Shown one piece after another: positions 35,669 to 44,385 of a DNA stretch of 64,000 nt. The position numbers and the translations under genes are program-made. The notes beneath the pieces are model-generated. The model had not been told where the DNA came from. It did not search any database and saw only the letters and a program-made list of their open reading frames with translations. This DNA is from Pseudomonas sp. S09G 359 (GTDB taxonomy: Bacteria > Pseudomonadota > Gammaproteobacteria > Pseudomonadales > Pseudomonadaceae), in contig NZ_CP025263.1 in NCBI RefSeq assembly GCF_002843605.1, positions 3,253,501 through 3,317,500 on the forward strand, read 5' to 3'. How positions within the stretch are numbered: the first letter of the stretch is position 1; every line of letters begins with the position of its first letter.

Positions 35669-36479
35669 TCAGTCGAGTGCCAGGCAGGTGTCCACCAACA
35701 GGCTGCGTAACCAAGTGTGAACGGGGTCGTGATGGGTGCGCTCATGCCAGGCCACAGTCTTGCTGAAACCTGGAATGTCCAGCGGCGGTTCGCGCAACAC
35801 CAGCCCATCGGCGTGCAACGCCAGGCGCCGGGGTACCACGGCGATCAGGTCGCTGGTGCGCAGGATCTCCGGTAGCACCAGAAAGCTGGTCACCGAAACC
35901 GTCACGCGCCGTGATCGGCCGATACGGGCGAGCGCGTGATCGGTTACCCCTTCGAAGGCGCCACCGGCGGGGGAGACCAGCGCATGATCCAGCGCACAAA
36001 AGCGCTCCAGGGTCAGTACCTCATGCCGTAATTCAGGGTGATCGGCGCGCATCACACACACATAACGCTCATCGAACAGCGCCGCCGAATGCAGGCCGGG
36101 CGGGGTGCTGTCGGGTGTCACCAGCGCCAAGTCGATGGCCCCACTGTCCAACTGGCCAGGCAGCTGTTGCGGGTCGACGGGTTGCACCGCGATGCGGATA
36201 TTCGGCGCCTGTACGCGCAGTGCGCTCAGGAAAGGCACCACCACCGCCCGCAACGCGTAGTCGGTGGACGCCAGCGCAACCGTCATCGTCGCCGTGAGCG
36301 GGTCAAATGCCTGGGGTTGCAGGGTCGCCGAAACTTTCGCGCAAACGAGTGAGCATTCCGCTGACGGCGGGCTGGGTCAGCGACAAGCGCTCGGCGGCGC
36401 GGGTGACGCTGCGCTCATCCAACAAGGCATCGAGGGCTTTGAGCAGGTTGAGGTCGAGGTGTCTGATATCAGAATTCAT
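35669..36479 (-). pseudogene. LysR-family regulator with internal out-of-frame deletion
   Basis: The N-terminal helix-turn-helix is read from ATG 36479 ([40 protein letters not shown]) but stops soon after LRESFGDP. The substrate-binding domain resumes in another frame at about 36310, with [20 protein letters not shown], and continues to 35669. A LysR protein normally has about 45 residues between these points; here roughly 40 are missing and the frame is shifted. The gene is broken. The divergent neighbour at 36565 is an SRPBCC protein, probably its former target. Confidence 0.87.
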
Positions 36480-36564
36480 GATGCTCTGCATAAAAGATGA
36501 CGATTGGTTTTATTTCACGATAATACCGACGATGGCGCCAGTCCATTACCACTGAGTACTGAGC

Positions 36565-37074
36565 ATGAACGAGATCATCTGGCCGCAAGACTACCTGCCA
36601 GGCTTCACCGAGAATTTTGTCTCCAATGAAATCATCGTCGCCGGCCTCGCCGCCGCGGATATCTGGCCGTTGTTGAGCCATGCGTCGCAATGGCCGAGCT
36701 ACTACGCCAACTCGGCGAATGTGCGCTTGCATGACGGCGTGGGTCCTGAGCTAGAAGACGGTATGCGCTTCTACTTTGAAACCTTCGGGTTCCCGGTCGA
36801 AGCGCAGTGTAATGAATTCGTCCCCCCGGCGGACGGCCAGCCAGGTCGGATTGCCTGGCATGGTTGGGCGGGCGAGGGCGATACCCGCCTGGATGTTCAT
36901 CATGCGTGGCTCATCGAGGACCTGTCGCAGGGGCGCGTACGCGTCCTCACCCAGGAAACCCAAAAGGGTAAGCCGGCAGTAGAACTGGCCATGGCTAGGC
37001 CCAACCCGATGATCAATGGCCATCAGGACTGGTTGAATGGGTTGGTCCGGGCTACACGTGAGGCGAGCAACTAA
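36565..37074 (+). CDS. SRPBCC (START-like) domain protein
   Basis: 169 residues with a helix-grip layout: an N-terminal strand (FTENFVSNEIIVAGLAAADI), a helix (WPLLSHASQWPSYYANSANV), and antiparallel strands with GMRFYFETFGFPVEAQCNEF and LTQETQKGKPAVEL. It resembles polyketide cyclase/dehydrase-like proteins that bind hydrophobic ligands. The start has few ribosome-site features. It is divergent from the broken LysR gene and its end overlaps the convergent LysR gene by 23 bp. Function is unknown. Confidence 0.82.
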   Translation: MNEIIWPQDYLPGFTENFVSNEIIVAGLAAADIWPLLSHASQWPSYYANSANVRLHDGVGPELEDGMRFYFETFGFPVEAQCNEFVPPADGQPGRIAWHGWAGEGDTRLDVHHAWLIEDLSQGRVRVLTQETQKGKPAVELAMARPNPMINGHQDWLNGLVRATREASN

Positions 37075-37963
37075 GTGCCGATTGCAATAACCACTGCCGG
37101 AGTTGCTCGACGGGTGCACGCAAGGGCGCGCTAGCGCGGTGAACCAGATAGTAACCCTTGCCGACGGACAGGGTTGCTTCGAACACCTGCTCCAGTTGCC
37201 CCTGCTCCACGGCCTCTTCGACCAGCCAGGGACTGGTCAGCACCACTCCCTGACCCCGCCGCGCCGCATCGATGGCGAGTTCGGGCTGGTCGAAACGCAG
37301 GCCGGATGCCATTTGTGCATCGGCCATACCGAGCTGTGCGAGCCACGCGGGCCAGTGCGCATGCGACGTGGTGTACAGCAGCGTCGTGCGCGTGAGGTCG
37401 GCGAGCGAGCGTAACTGCAGGCGCTCGCGATACAGCGGGCTGCAATACACCCGGACCTCATCCGCCAGCAACAACTCGGCCACCAACCCTTGAACCTTCC
37501 CATCGCAATGGCGTACGGCAAGGTCAACTCCATCGTGGTTGACGTCAACCAGATCGGTGCTCGCACTCAGGTGCAGCTTGAGTTGAGTGTGCTGGCGAGT
37601 GAGTGTCGGCATGCGCCGAGCGAACCACGAATTGGCAAAGGCGGGTGGCAGGCTAAGGCGCACTTCCTGGCCCTGCCGGTGACGCAGCGCAAGGCTGGTG
37701 TTCTCCAGCGTCTGAAGTGCGGGCTGCACCTGTTTCCAGTAGGCCAACGCTTCCTGAGTAGGATTCAGCTTGCGCACGGTGCGAGTGAACAACGACACGC
37801 CCAGCCAACCCTCAAGCTTACGGATCTGCTGCGCCACGGCACCCGGGGTGACAAACATCTGCTCGGCAGCCAGGGCTGCACTGCCGGTGCGCATGACTGC
37901 GTCGAAGCAGGCGATGGCCTTGAGGGGGACTTCAGGTTTCATGGCGCAGTTTTTCTCTTTCAT
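37052..37963 (-). CDS. LysR-family transcriptional regulator (GcvA-like)
   Basis: 303 residues. The DNA-binding part has LKAIACFDAVMRTGSAALAA, FVTPGAVAQQIRKLEGWLGV and LFTRTVRKLNPTQEAL. The effector domain has RLSLPPAFANSWFARRMP and VDLAVRHCDGK, as in GcvA-type members. It is divergent from the NAD(P)H oxidoreductase gene at 38042 across 78 bp and probably activates it. An internal ATG eight codons in is another possible start. Confidence 0.93.
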   Translation of the reverse strand: MKEKNCAMKPEVPLKAIACFDAVMRTGSAALAAEQMFVTPGAVAQQIRKLEGWLGVSLFTRTVRKLNPTQEALAYWKQVQPALQTLENTSLALRHRQGQEVRLSLPPAFANSWFARRMPTLTRQHTQLKLHLSASTDLVDVNHDGVDLAVRHCDGKVQGLVAELLLADEVRVYCSPLYRERLQLRSLADLTRTTLLYTTSHAHWPAWLAQLGMADAQMASGLRFDQPELAIDAARRGQGVVLTSPWLVEEAVEQGQLEQVFEATLSVGKGYYLVHRASAPLRAPVEQLRQWLLQSALSCSPHV

Positions 37964-38041
37964 ACGGCTAAAAATGATGATTTGTCGTGCTCGGGGTCAG
38001 GCGTAAGAATCACAGGCATCATTGGTCTTGAGGAAATGCAG

Positions 38042-38824
38042 ATGAATGTCCTGATTGTGTATGCCCACCCGGAACCTCGTTCCTTCAATGGTGCACTGAA
38101 AGACCTGGCGAGTGAAACCCTGACGGCCCAGGGACACAAGGTTCAAGTGAGTGATCTTTACGCACTGGAATGGAAGGCGCCCCTCGACGGCGCCGATATC
38201 ACCACGCCGCGGGTGAACACAGAGTTTCTGAATCTCCCTGCTGAACAGGAGCACATGTTCATCCAAGGCCGCCCGACCTTTGATGTGGAACAGGAGCAGG
38301 CAAAGGTGCTTTGGTGTGATCTATTGATTTTCCAGTTCCCGATCTGGTGGTTCTCAATGCCAGCCGTGCTCAAAGGCTGGGTCGACCGCACCATGACCCG
38401 TGGCTTTGCGTACGCGTCCGGTGAGAAATACGACAACGGCAAGTTCAACGGCCGCAAAGCCATGGTCTGCGTCACCACCGGCACCGCCGAAAGCCTATAT
38501 CAGCCCGATGGGATCGATGGCTGCATGACCCATATTCTCTGGCCGATCCACAACGGGATATTTCGCTACCTGGGGTTTGACGTGTTGCCACCCTACGTTG
38601 CCTGGATGCCGGGCAATGTGTCTGAGGAACAACGCATTATTTACCTGCAGAGGTACAAGCAGGTGCTCGAGGTTATTGATGAGGTTGAACCGCTGTTTTT
38701 TCACCCGCGTGAAGACTATGGCGACGATCAACGCCTGAAGGCGGGAGTGGTGGCCCGGTCGGGGTTCCAATGGAATCCACGCGCTGGGCAAGGTCACGAC
38801 AAGGCCGCGGATGACTTCACCTGA
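38042..38824 (+). CDS. Flavodoxin-fold NAD(P)H:quinone oxidoreductase
   Basis: 260 residues from ATG 38042, with TTGAGG eight bases upstream; the open frame extends back to 37490 but that part is antisense to the LysR gene. The start MNVLIVYAHPEPRSFNGALK and IFQFPIWWFSMPAVLKGWVD mark it as a KefF/MdaB-like FMN/FAD enzyme reducing quinones. It is a paralogue of the protein at 16240. Divergent LysR regulation suggests induction by a quinone or electrophile. Confidence 0.92.
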   Translation: MNVLIVYAHPEPRSFNGALKDLASETLTAQGHKVQVSDLYALEWKAPLDGADITTPRVNTEFLNLPAEQEHMFIQGRPTFDVEQEQAKVLWCDLLIFQFPIWWFSMPAVLKGWVDRTMTRGFAYASGEKYDNGKFNGRKAMVCVTTGTAESLYQPDGIDGCMTHILWPIHNGIFRYLGFDVLPPYVAWMPGNVSEEQRIIYLQRYKQVLEVIDEVEPLFFHPREDYGDDQRLKAGVVARSGFQWNPRAGQGHDKAADDFT

Positions 38825-38859
38825 TCGTAAGGGCGCGGTTGATCGCACCCTGCACGAGG

Positions 38860-40206
38860 TCAGAACAGGGTTTGCACTTCCATGCCAAACACCAGCGAAT
38901 TCGGCACTTCGCGCACGCCGTCAGGGTGCTTGATGTACTGCAGGTTTGGCATCGCACTCAGCCAGCGGGTGGCTTGCACGCGGTAGTTGAGTTCTGCGAC
39001 GTACATGCTGTGTTGCTCTGGCACGTAGCCAGTCGCGTCATAGCCCAAGCCACTGGCTTGATTGGCCGTTTGCGCATTGCGCAGCAGGTGTGAGCTGGCA
39101 TGCACGCGGGCCACGCCGAAACCCAGGGCATCCTTGGGGCGTGCATCAAACGGGCCTTTGTAGAGTGCGCTGATTTTCTGGTAGCTGTCGACGGGAGTGG
39201 TCGCGCGGTCGTAGAACGATACGCTGGCAGTCAGGGTCATGCCGCGCGACGGGTCGCCGTCCACCGAGGTGACCTGCTGCTTGCCCACCCACCAGTAACC
39301 GTGGCGGCTTGAAACGCTGCGGTAGTCGTTGCCGGTCAGCGCGGCGGGCTGGCTGGCGTCATCTTTGTAGAGGTCTGTGCCATCTGCCGTGCTGCGAAAG
39401 TAACCGATGCGGTATTCGCCCGGCAGGTCGTTGACGCGGGGTGTCCACACCAACTCCACCGGCACCAGCGTGCCCCTGGTACCGGCGGTGTTGAGCTTGA
39501 ATCCGTTGCCGTTTTCCAGGTTGGACGGGTTGACGTTGAACGCGCCGACCTGTGCATATACCTCATCGCTCAAGCGATAGCGCAGGCGTGCCGCCCATTG
39601 GCTGATGGGACCGTTGTAGATGCTGTCGACGTAGTTGCCCGGCTGCGAACCGCAGAAGGCCAGGTTCTGGAACACGCAATCTTCGGCGGCAAACTCGTCG
39701 CTCACCGCAAAGCGGCCGGCCTTGAGGTTGATACGATCGTTGAGCCAACCTTTGCTCAGCCACAGTTCACCCAAGCGTGTGACGCTGCCGCGACCATTGA
39801 TTTCCTGGGTTGACCCCATGCCGCGCGCCCTCGGGTCGTCGGTCTTTTCACCGAGTTCCTTCCCGTTGCGGTTGGAGACCGCCACGCTGAAGAGCGCGTC
39901 TTCCCAACCCATGAACTTTTGCAGGTCGATATCGGCGCCAAGGTTGAACTGGTCCGAATAGCGTGTCGGGTGTTCGTGGCGGCTGTAGCCGCCGAGCAGG
40001 CTGGTGGCGGTTTCACCGAGGTAGCCCATCTTGATATCGACGCCCAGCTTGAGCAGGTCGGTACGCAGGCCGCCCCAGTCGCCGGTCATCCAGGGGGATT
40101 CGGCGCCAAAGGCGTCGGCGCTGGCTGTGCCACTGGTGGCACAGAGGCAGAGCAGCAGGGCGGTGGCAGATCCGTGTGGCAGTGCGCGGAGAGGCTTGAA
40201 TTCCAT
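38860..40206 (-). CDS. OprB-family carbohydrate-selective porin
   Basis: 448 residues from ATG 40206 (MEFKPLRALPHGSATALLLC), opening with a signal peptide that ends near TASADAFG. The mature start SPWMTGDWGGLRTDLLKLGV is the classical OprB opening, and the C-terminus FGMEVQTLF ends in Phe as expected for an outer-membrane barrel. OprB channels admit glucose and other sugars. It is the last gene of the gluconate-dehydrogenase-type operon, 72 bp behind the cytochrome, so sugar or sugar-acid entry and periplasmic oxidation are linked. Confidence 0.92.
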   Translation of the reverse strand: MEFKPLRALPHGSATALLLCLCATSGTASADAFGAESPWMTGDWGGLRTDLLKLGVDIKMGYLGETATSLLGGYSRHEHPTRYSDQFNLGADIDLQKFMGWEDALFSVAVSNRNGKELGEKTDDPRARGMGSTQEINGRGSVTRLGELWLSKGWLNDRINLKAGRFAVSDEFAAEDCVFQNLAFCGSQPGNYVDSIYNGPISQWAARLRYRLSDEVYAQVGAFNVNPSNLENGNGFKLNTAGTRGTLVPVELVWTPRVNDLPGEYRIGYFRSTADGTDLYKDDASQPAALTGNDYRSVSSRHGYWWVGKQQVTSVDGDPSRGMTLTASVSFYDRATTPVDSYQKISALYKGPFDARPKDALGFGVARVHASSHLLRNAQTANQASGLGYDATGYVPEQHSMYVAELNYRVQATRWLSAMPNLQYIKHPDGVREVPNSLVFGMEVQTLF

Positions 40207-40278
40207 GATAGGTGGGTCTTCCTGGGTCAAGGGTGGTGCCGGGCAGGGCGCAGCGCTTACTGCCGGCAATTATTGTTA

Positions 40279-41571
40279 TTAATGGTTCAACCATGGCTGC
40301 GCATCGAGTTGAGTGCGCGCGTGTTTCACATCGTCCGGGGTTACGCGCGGTGCGCTGTTGCCCCAGCTGTTGCGGATGTAGGTGAGTACCGCCGCGATGT
40401 TGTCGTCCGGCAAGCGCCAGTCGAAACGCGGCATGCCGGCTCCAGTCGGATTGCCTGTGGTGACCGGGCCTTCGGCCCCCTTGAGAACTACGTGCAGCAG
40501 GTTGGCCGGGTCTTCTGCGTTTACCTGGGCGCTGGCGCTCAGCGCGGGGATCATGTGGCGCACGCCTGAACCATCGGTGTTGTGGCAGGCGTTGCACTGG
40601 CTTTCCATCACGCGCTTGCCGGTAACCATTTGCGGGTCGCTTGCGGCGATAGCCGCTGTGTTGCGCGCTGGGCTGGCTGGCAACTGCTGCAGGTAGGCGG
40701 CAATGGCCTTGAGGTCCGGATCGGTCAGGTGTTGGGTGGAATATTCCACGGCTTCCTGCATTGGGCCGGAGGCCACGCCCTGGCGGCTGGCGCCGGTTTT
40801 CAGGTAGCTGACGATGTCGTCAGTGGTCCACTGGTCTAGGCCGACCTTGTGGTTACCGGTCAGGTCAGGCGCATGCCAGCCCTGCAAAGTCCCGCCGTGC
40901 AGCGCGTCGCTGACATCGCCACCGAGGACATTTTTGGCGGTGTGGCAGGCAGCGCAGTGCCCGGGACCGTTGACCAGGTAGTCGCCGCGGTTGATGATGG
41001 CGGTCACCCCGGGCACCGGCGTAAAGGGCTGATCACGAAAGAACAGCAGGTTCCATCCCGCCAGCAACACGCGCTGGTTATAAGGAAAGGGCAGTTCGTT
41101 CTCCACCACCTTCTGCTTCACCGGCGCGACGGTACCCATGTACGCCCACAGATCGGCGATGTCCTGGTCGGTCATCTTGGCGTAAGCGGTGTACGGCATG
41201 GCCGGGTACAGATAACCGTGACTACCGATGCCGTGGCGCACCGCTTTGTCGAAGCGCTCCAGGTCCCAGTGGCCGATGCCGGTTTCGGTGTCGCTGGTGA
41301 TGTTGGATGCCTTGATTATGCCGAAGGGCGTTTCCAGCGCGTACCCACCCGCGTACGGCGGCTCGCCCGGTACGGTGTGGCAGGCCATGCAGTCGCCCAT
41401 GGCGGCGACATATTCACCGCGTTTTATCTGCCCTTGCAGAGGGCCGCTGTTGTCGGCCTGCACGGGGGCAAAGGTGCGGTGTTCGCCGTAGATGGCAAAC
41501 CCGATAAACCCGGCCGCGCCGAGGATGCCGCAGCCTGCAACGACCGCAGCGAGCTTGGTGAGCTTTTTCAC
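40279..41571 (-). CDS. Triheme cytochrome c subunit of membrane dehydrogenase
   Basis: 430 residues with an N-terminal hydrophobic segment (about 7-28) and three heme c sites: CMACH at 61-65, CAACH at 206-210 and CNACH at 326-330. This is the layout of the cytochrome subunit of gluconate 2-dehydrogenase and related alcohol/aldehyde dehydrogenases. It takes electrons from the flavoprotein and passes them to ubiquinone. It lies 10 bp behind the GMC gene. Confidence 0.95.
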   Translation of the reverse strand: MKKLTKLAAVVAGCGILGAAGFIGFAIYGEHRTFAPVQADNSGPLQGQIKRGEYVAAMGDCMACHTVPGEPPYAGGYALETPFGIIKASNITSDTETGIGHWDLERFDKAVRHGIGSHGYLYPAMPYTAYAKMTDQDIADLWAYMGTVAPVKQKVVENELPFPYNQRVLLAGWNLLFFRDQPFTPVPGVTAIINRGDYLVNGPGHCAACHTAKNVLGGDVSDALHGGTLQGWHAPDLTGNHKVGLDQWTTDDIVSYLKTGASRQGVASGPMQEAVEYSTQHLTDPDLKAIAAYLQQLPASPARNTAAIAASDPQMVTGKRVMESQCNACHNTDGSGVRHMIPALSASAQVNAEDPANLLHVVLKGAEGPVTTGNPTGAGMPRFDWRLPDDNIAAVLTYIRNSWGNSAPRVTPDDVKHARTQLDAQPWLNH

Positions 41572-41581
41572 GGTGTGTTCC

Positions 41582-43354
41582 TCAGCGGGTCAGCGGGCCA
41601 GGTTGGCGCAGGTAGTCGTTAATGATGGCTTGAGCGGTCCACAAGGTCAGCGCGCTCAGGGTGCCGGTGGGGTTGTAGCCGGCATTGTTCGGGAACGACG
41701 ATGCTCCGATCACGAACAGGTTGTGGGCGTCCCAGCTCTGCTGGTAACGGTTGAGGGCCGAGGTGGCCGGGTCGAGGCCCATGGCCGCGCCGCCGATGGT
41801 ATGGCCGCTGTCGTACGCGCGTGACGGTGAGAACGGTTGATCCGGGAACGCCTGCGCATCCCAGGTCTTGGCCCCGCTTACACGGCAAATATCGGCAATC
41901 CGGTCGCGTACGAAGCGCGCCATTTTGCGGTCGTTTTCGTTGTACTCGAAGGTCATGCGCAGCAAGGGCTGACCGTTAGCGTCCGAGTAGTTCGGGTCCA
42001 GCGAAAGGTAGCTTTCGACGTGGGCGTAAGAGGTGCCCTGGCCCTGGATCTTGGCGTAGTTCTGGTAGCTGTGCTGGAAGGCTTTTTTCCACTGCGAGCC
42101 CCACATTTTTGTGCCGGCCGGCACGCGGTCGGTCATGCCCATGGGCGTGGCCTGGTCGCTCAGTGCCTGGATGCCCGCGCCGCCCAGAAAACCCAGGTTG
42201 GTGTGGTCGAAGTTGTCGCCGTTGTAGTCATCGATCTGGGTCGATAGGGCGCCGGTGGAGATGAAGGGGTTCATGTATTCGTTTTCGAAATACAGGAAGC
42301 CATAGGACATGGTCTGGAAGTTATACGCTCGGCCGATGGTGCCCTTGCGTGTTTGCGGATCATACGGGGTGCCGACTTCGGACAGCAGCATCAGGCGCAC
42401 GTTGTCGAACTGGAAGGCGGCAAACACCACGATATCGGCCGGTTGGAAGCCGATGTTCTTGTCCGAATCAAGAAAGGTCACGCCGGTAACGGTCTTGCCG
42501 TCGGCAGCTTTCTCAGCCTTGAGCGCGGTGCATTCGGTGAGCAGGGTGAAGTTCGGCCGAGTCATCAGCGCCGGGATCACGCAGGCATTGGGCGATGACT
42601 TGGACCAATTACCGCAGCCGTAGAACCCGCAGAAACCGCAGTAGGTGCAGGGCGCGAGATTGATCCCCAGCGGGTTGGTGTACGCTGCGCCGATGGTGCC
42701 GGCGGGGATCGGAAACGGGTGCAGGCCCATTTTTTCGGTAGTCTGGTGGAAGATGTCATTCCAGCGCGAACGCACCAGTGGCGGGGTCGGGTATTGCGAG
42801 CTGCGCGAACCTTCAAACGGGTTGCCGCCGGGTTGCACCTGGCCATTCAATACGCCGGCTTTGCCGGAGATGCCGGAGATTTTTTCCCAGCGATCGTAGT
42901 GCGGTTCCAGCTCTTCGTAGGTCACACCCCAATCCTGCACGATCAGACCTTCAGGCAGCTTCATGTGCGGGTAGCGTTCCTTGACCCGCGTGGCCATGGT
43001 GAAGTCCGCCGGGGTGAAGCGCCAGGCGTTGGCCGACCAGTGCTTGCCGGCACCGCCCACGCTGTAGCCGACCACCCAGTTATTCATGTCGCGGCCGGGC
43101 AGGGCTTTTTCATGGCGGTTGTTGCGAAAGGTCAGGGTTTCGACGCTGGGCGGGCGCAAGGCCTCGCGTCGTGCGCCATAGCGCAATTCGTCGGCGGCAA
43201 TGCTAGGCGGCATATTGCGGTGGGTTTGCTCCCACGGGCCACGCTCGATCACCACCACATTCAGGCCGGCGCGAGTCAGTTCTTCGGCCATCAACGCGCC
43301 GGCCCAGCCCAGGCCGACGATCACTGCATCGGCTTTAGGTCGTGTGTAATTCAT
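41582..43354 (-). CDS. GMC oxidoreductase, gluconate 2-dehydrogenase-type flavoprotein
   Basis: 590 residues. The FAD-binding Rossmann motif is ADAVIVGLGWAGALMAEELT followed by VVVIERG; GYSVGGAGKHWSANAWRF, the cysteine-rich PCTYCGFCGFYGCGNWSKSS, and the C-terminal SSFPNNAGYNPTGTLSALTL also fit large subunits of gluconate/sorbitol-type dehydrogenases. It oxidises a sugar acid or polyol in the periplasm with the small subunit and cytochrome c. The operon neighbours are the usual partners. Exact substrate (gluconate, 2-ketogluconate, other) cannot be decided. Confidence 0.94.
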   Translation of the reverse strand: MNYTRPKADAVIVGLGWAGALMAEELTRAGLNVVVIERGPWEQTHRNMPPSIAADELRYGARREALRPPSVETLTFRNNRHEKALPGRDMNNWVVGYSVGGAGKHWSANAWRFTPADFTMATRVKERYPHMKLPEGLIVQDWGVTYEELEPHYDRWEKISGISGKAGVLNGQVQPGGNPFEGSRSSQYPTPPLVRSRWNDIFHQTTEKMGLHPFPIPAGTIGAAYTNPLGINLAPCTYCGFCGFYGCGNWSKSSPNACVIPALMTRPNFTLLTECTALKAEKAADGKTVTGVTFLDSDKNIGFQPADIVVFAAFQFDNVRLMLLSEVGTPYDPQTRKGTIGRAYNFQTMSYGFLYFENEYMNPFISTGALSTQIDDYNGDNFDHTNLGFLGGAGIQALSDQATPMGMTDRVPAGTKMWGSQWKKAFQHSYQNYAKIQGQGTSYAHVESYLSLDPNYSDANGQPLLRMTFEYNENDRKMARFVRDRIADICRVSGAKTWDAQAFPDQPFSPSRAYDSGHTIGGAAMGLDPATSALNRYQQSWDAHNLFVIGASSFPNNAGYNPTGTLSALTLWTAQAIINDYLRQPGPLTR

Positions 43355-43410
43355 GAATGCTTTCCAGATCAGGCATGCGCCTATACGGCGTCATTGGGAT
43401 GAAGTTCGAT

Positions 43411-44136
43411 TCAGATGCGGCCGATGAGGCTGACCGGGATAATGTCCAGCTTCTGGCCTTTAAGGTTGACGTAGTCGCGGTAGTCGTAACGGGCGCCAGG
43501 GAAACCGACCATTTTCCAACCGGCCATGTCCTTGTTGCCGCCGTAGATCGGGTCGGCGAAGAAACCTTCCTGCACGTTGCTCAGCAATTGCGTGAACAAC
43601 GCGTTCGAGGGTATGGACGCCAGCTGCACGTCGCCGCTTTCCATATGTTCAAGCAGCTCATCCTGCTGTTCGGCGCTCAGGGCCTCGAAGCTGTTGCCCA
43701 GGTGGGCGTGGCAGTACGCGTCCAGCTCGGCCAGGCCCTTGCGGTAGAGATACGCCGGGGTTCTCAGCGACTGGTTGCCCTGGGTGTCGCTGCCTTTTTC
43801 TTCCGGGCCACTCAGGTAACGCAACGCACCGGCGGCCCAGGGCGTGACCAGTTGGTGATCGATAAACACCACACAGCCAGCTTGCGAAGCACTGACGCTG
43901 ATGTCATCCGCCGGGATCAGGCGGTCGAAAATGGCCGTGACCTGGGCGAATTCTTTGTCGGTCAGGAACATGCGTTTTGTCGGGTCAACCGGGGAGGGCG
44001 GCAAGGTTTCTTTTGCCAGCCACTTGGTGCCACCGTTGAGGACCCGCAGCGCTGCACCGGCAGGTCGAAAAATCGAGGCAGCCACACTGGTGCTGATCAG
44101 CACCATGCCGGCTTTCAACACACTTCGACGATCCAT
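43411..44136 (-). CDS. Gluconate 2-dehydrogenase subunit 3 family protein
   Basis: 241 residues. The N-terminus MDRRSVLKAGMVLISTSVAA has a twin-arginine-like pair and a hydrophobic segment, consistent with Tat export of the folded complex. The body (FLTDKEFAQVTAIFDRLIPA; VFIDHQLVTPWAAG; NALFTQLLSNVQEGFFADPI) matches the small subunit of gluconate 2-dehydrogenase. It is the first gene of the operon, 56 bp before the flavoprotein, behind the LacI-type operator pair. Confidence 0.93.
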   Translation of the reverse strand: MDRRSVLKAGMVLISTSVAASIFRPAGAALRVLNGGTKWLAKETLPPSPVDPTKRMFLTDKEFAQVTAIFDRLIPADDISVSASQAGCVVFIDHQLVTPWAAGALRYLSGPEEKGSDTQGNQSLRTPAYLYRKGLAELDAYCHAHLGNSFEALSAEQQDELLEHMESGDVQLASIPSNALFTQLLSNVQEGFFADPIYGGNKDMAGWKMVGFPGARYDYRDYVNLKGQKLDIIPVSLIGRI

Positions 44137-44196
44137 CTTTACTCCTTCTCAGGTACGGCGATCGGCGCTGGGTTTGCGTGCAACATGGCACGCTTA

Positions 44197-44254
44197 GAGA
44201 GCGCTCTCATTTTCTATGAAAAAATAAACGCTACCTGAAAAAGAGAGCGTTCTC
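44197..44254. promoter_or_regulatory. Twin LacI-type operators before the dehydrogenase operon
   Basis: GAGAGCGCTCTC (44197-44208) is a perfect 12-bp palindrome with the central CG of LacI-family sites. GAGAGCGTTCTC (44243-44254) differs at one base. Both are followed by ATTTT, and their centres are 46 bp apart. They lie 60-120 bp before the dehydrogenase operon and after the LacI-family gene, its likely ligand. Confidence 0.8.
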
Positions 44255-44329
44255 ATTTTGTGACGAAAAAAAACCAGCAACCGCTGGGCAGAAGACTGCT
44301 CCGTGTGCTGGCAGGCGGCGATTCTAGGC

Positions 44330-44346
44330 CGCGACACAATGTCGCG
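44330..44346. other. Short perfect hairpin behind the LacI-type gene
   Basis: CGCGACA (44330-44336) and TGTCGCG (44340-44346) form a 7-bp stem with a 3-base loop, 40 bp behind the LacI-family stop. No T-run follows on the minus strand, so termination by this hairpin alone is doubtful. Confidence 0.4.
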
Positions 44347-44385
44347 TCAATCCGCCCCGAGCGCGAAACGCCCCGGGTGTGCAGG

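Noticed and set aside
37490..38824. A 444-codon version of the quinone oxidoreductase
   Set aside because: The upstream part is antisense to the LysR gene; the family start is at 38042.
44191..44208. Sigma-54 promoter suggested by TGGCACG near the LacI-type operator
   Set aside because: The matching TGC element at proper distance is absent; the bases belong to the operator palindrome.
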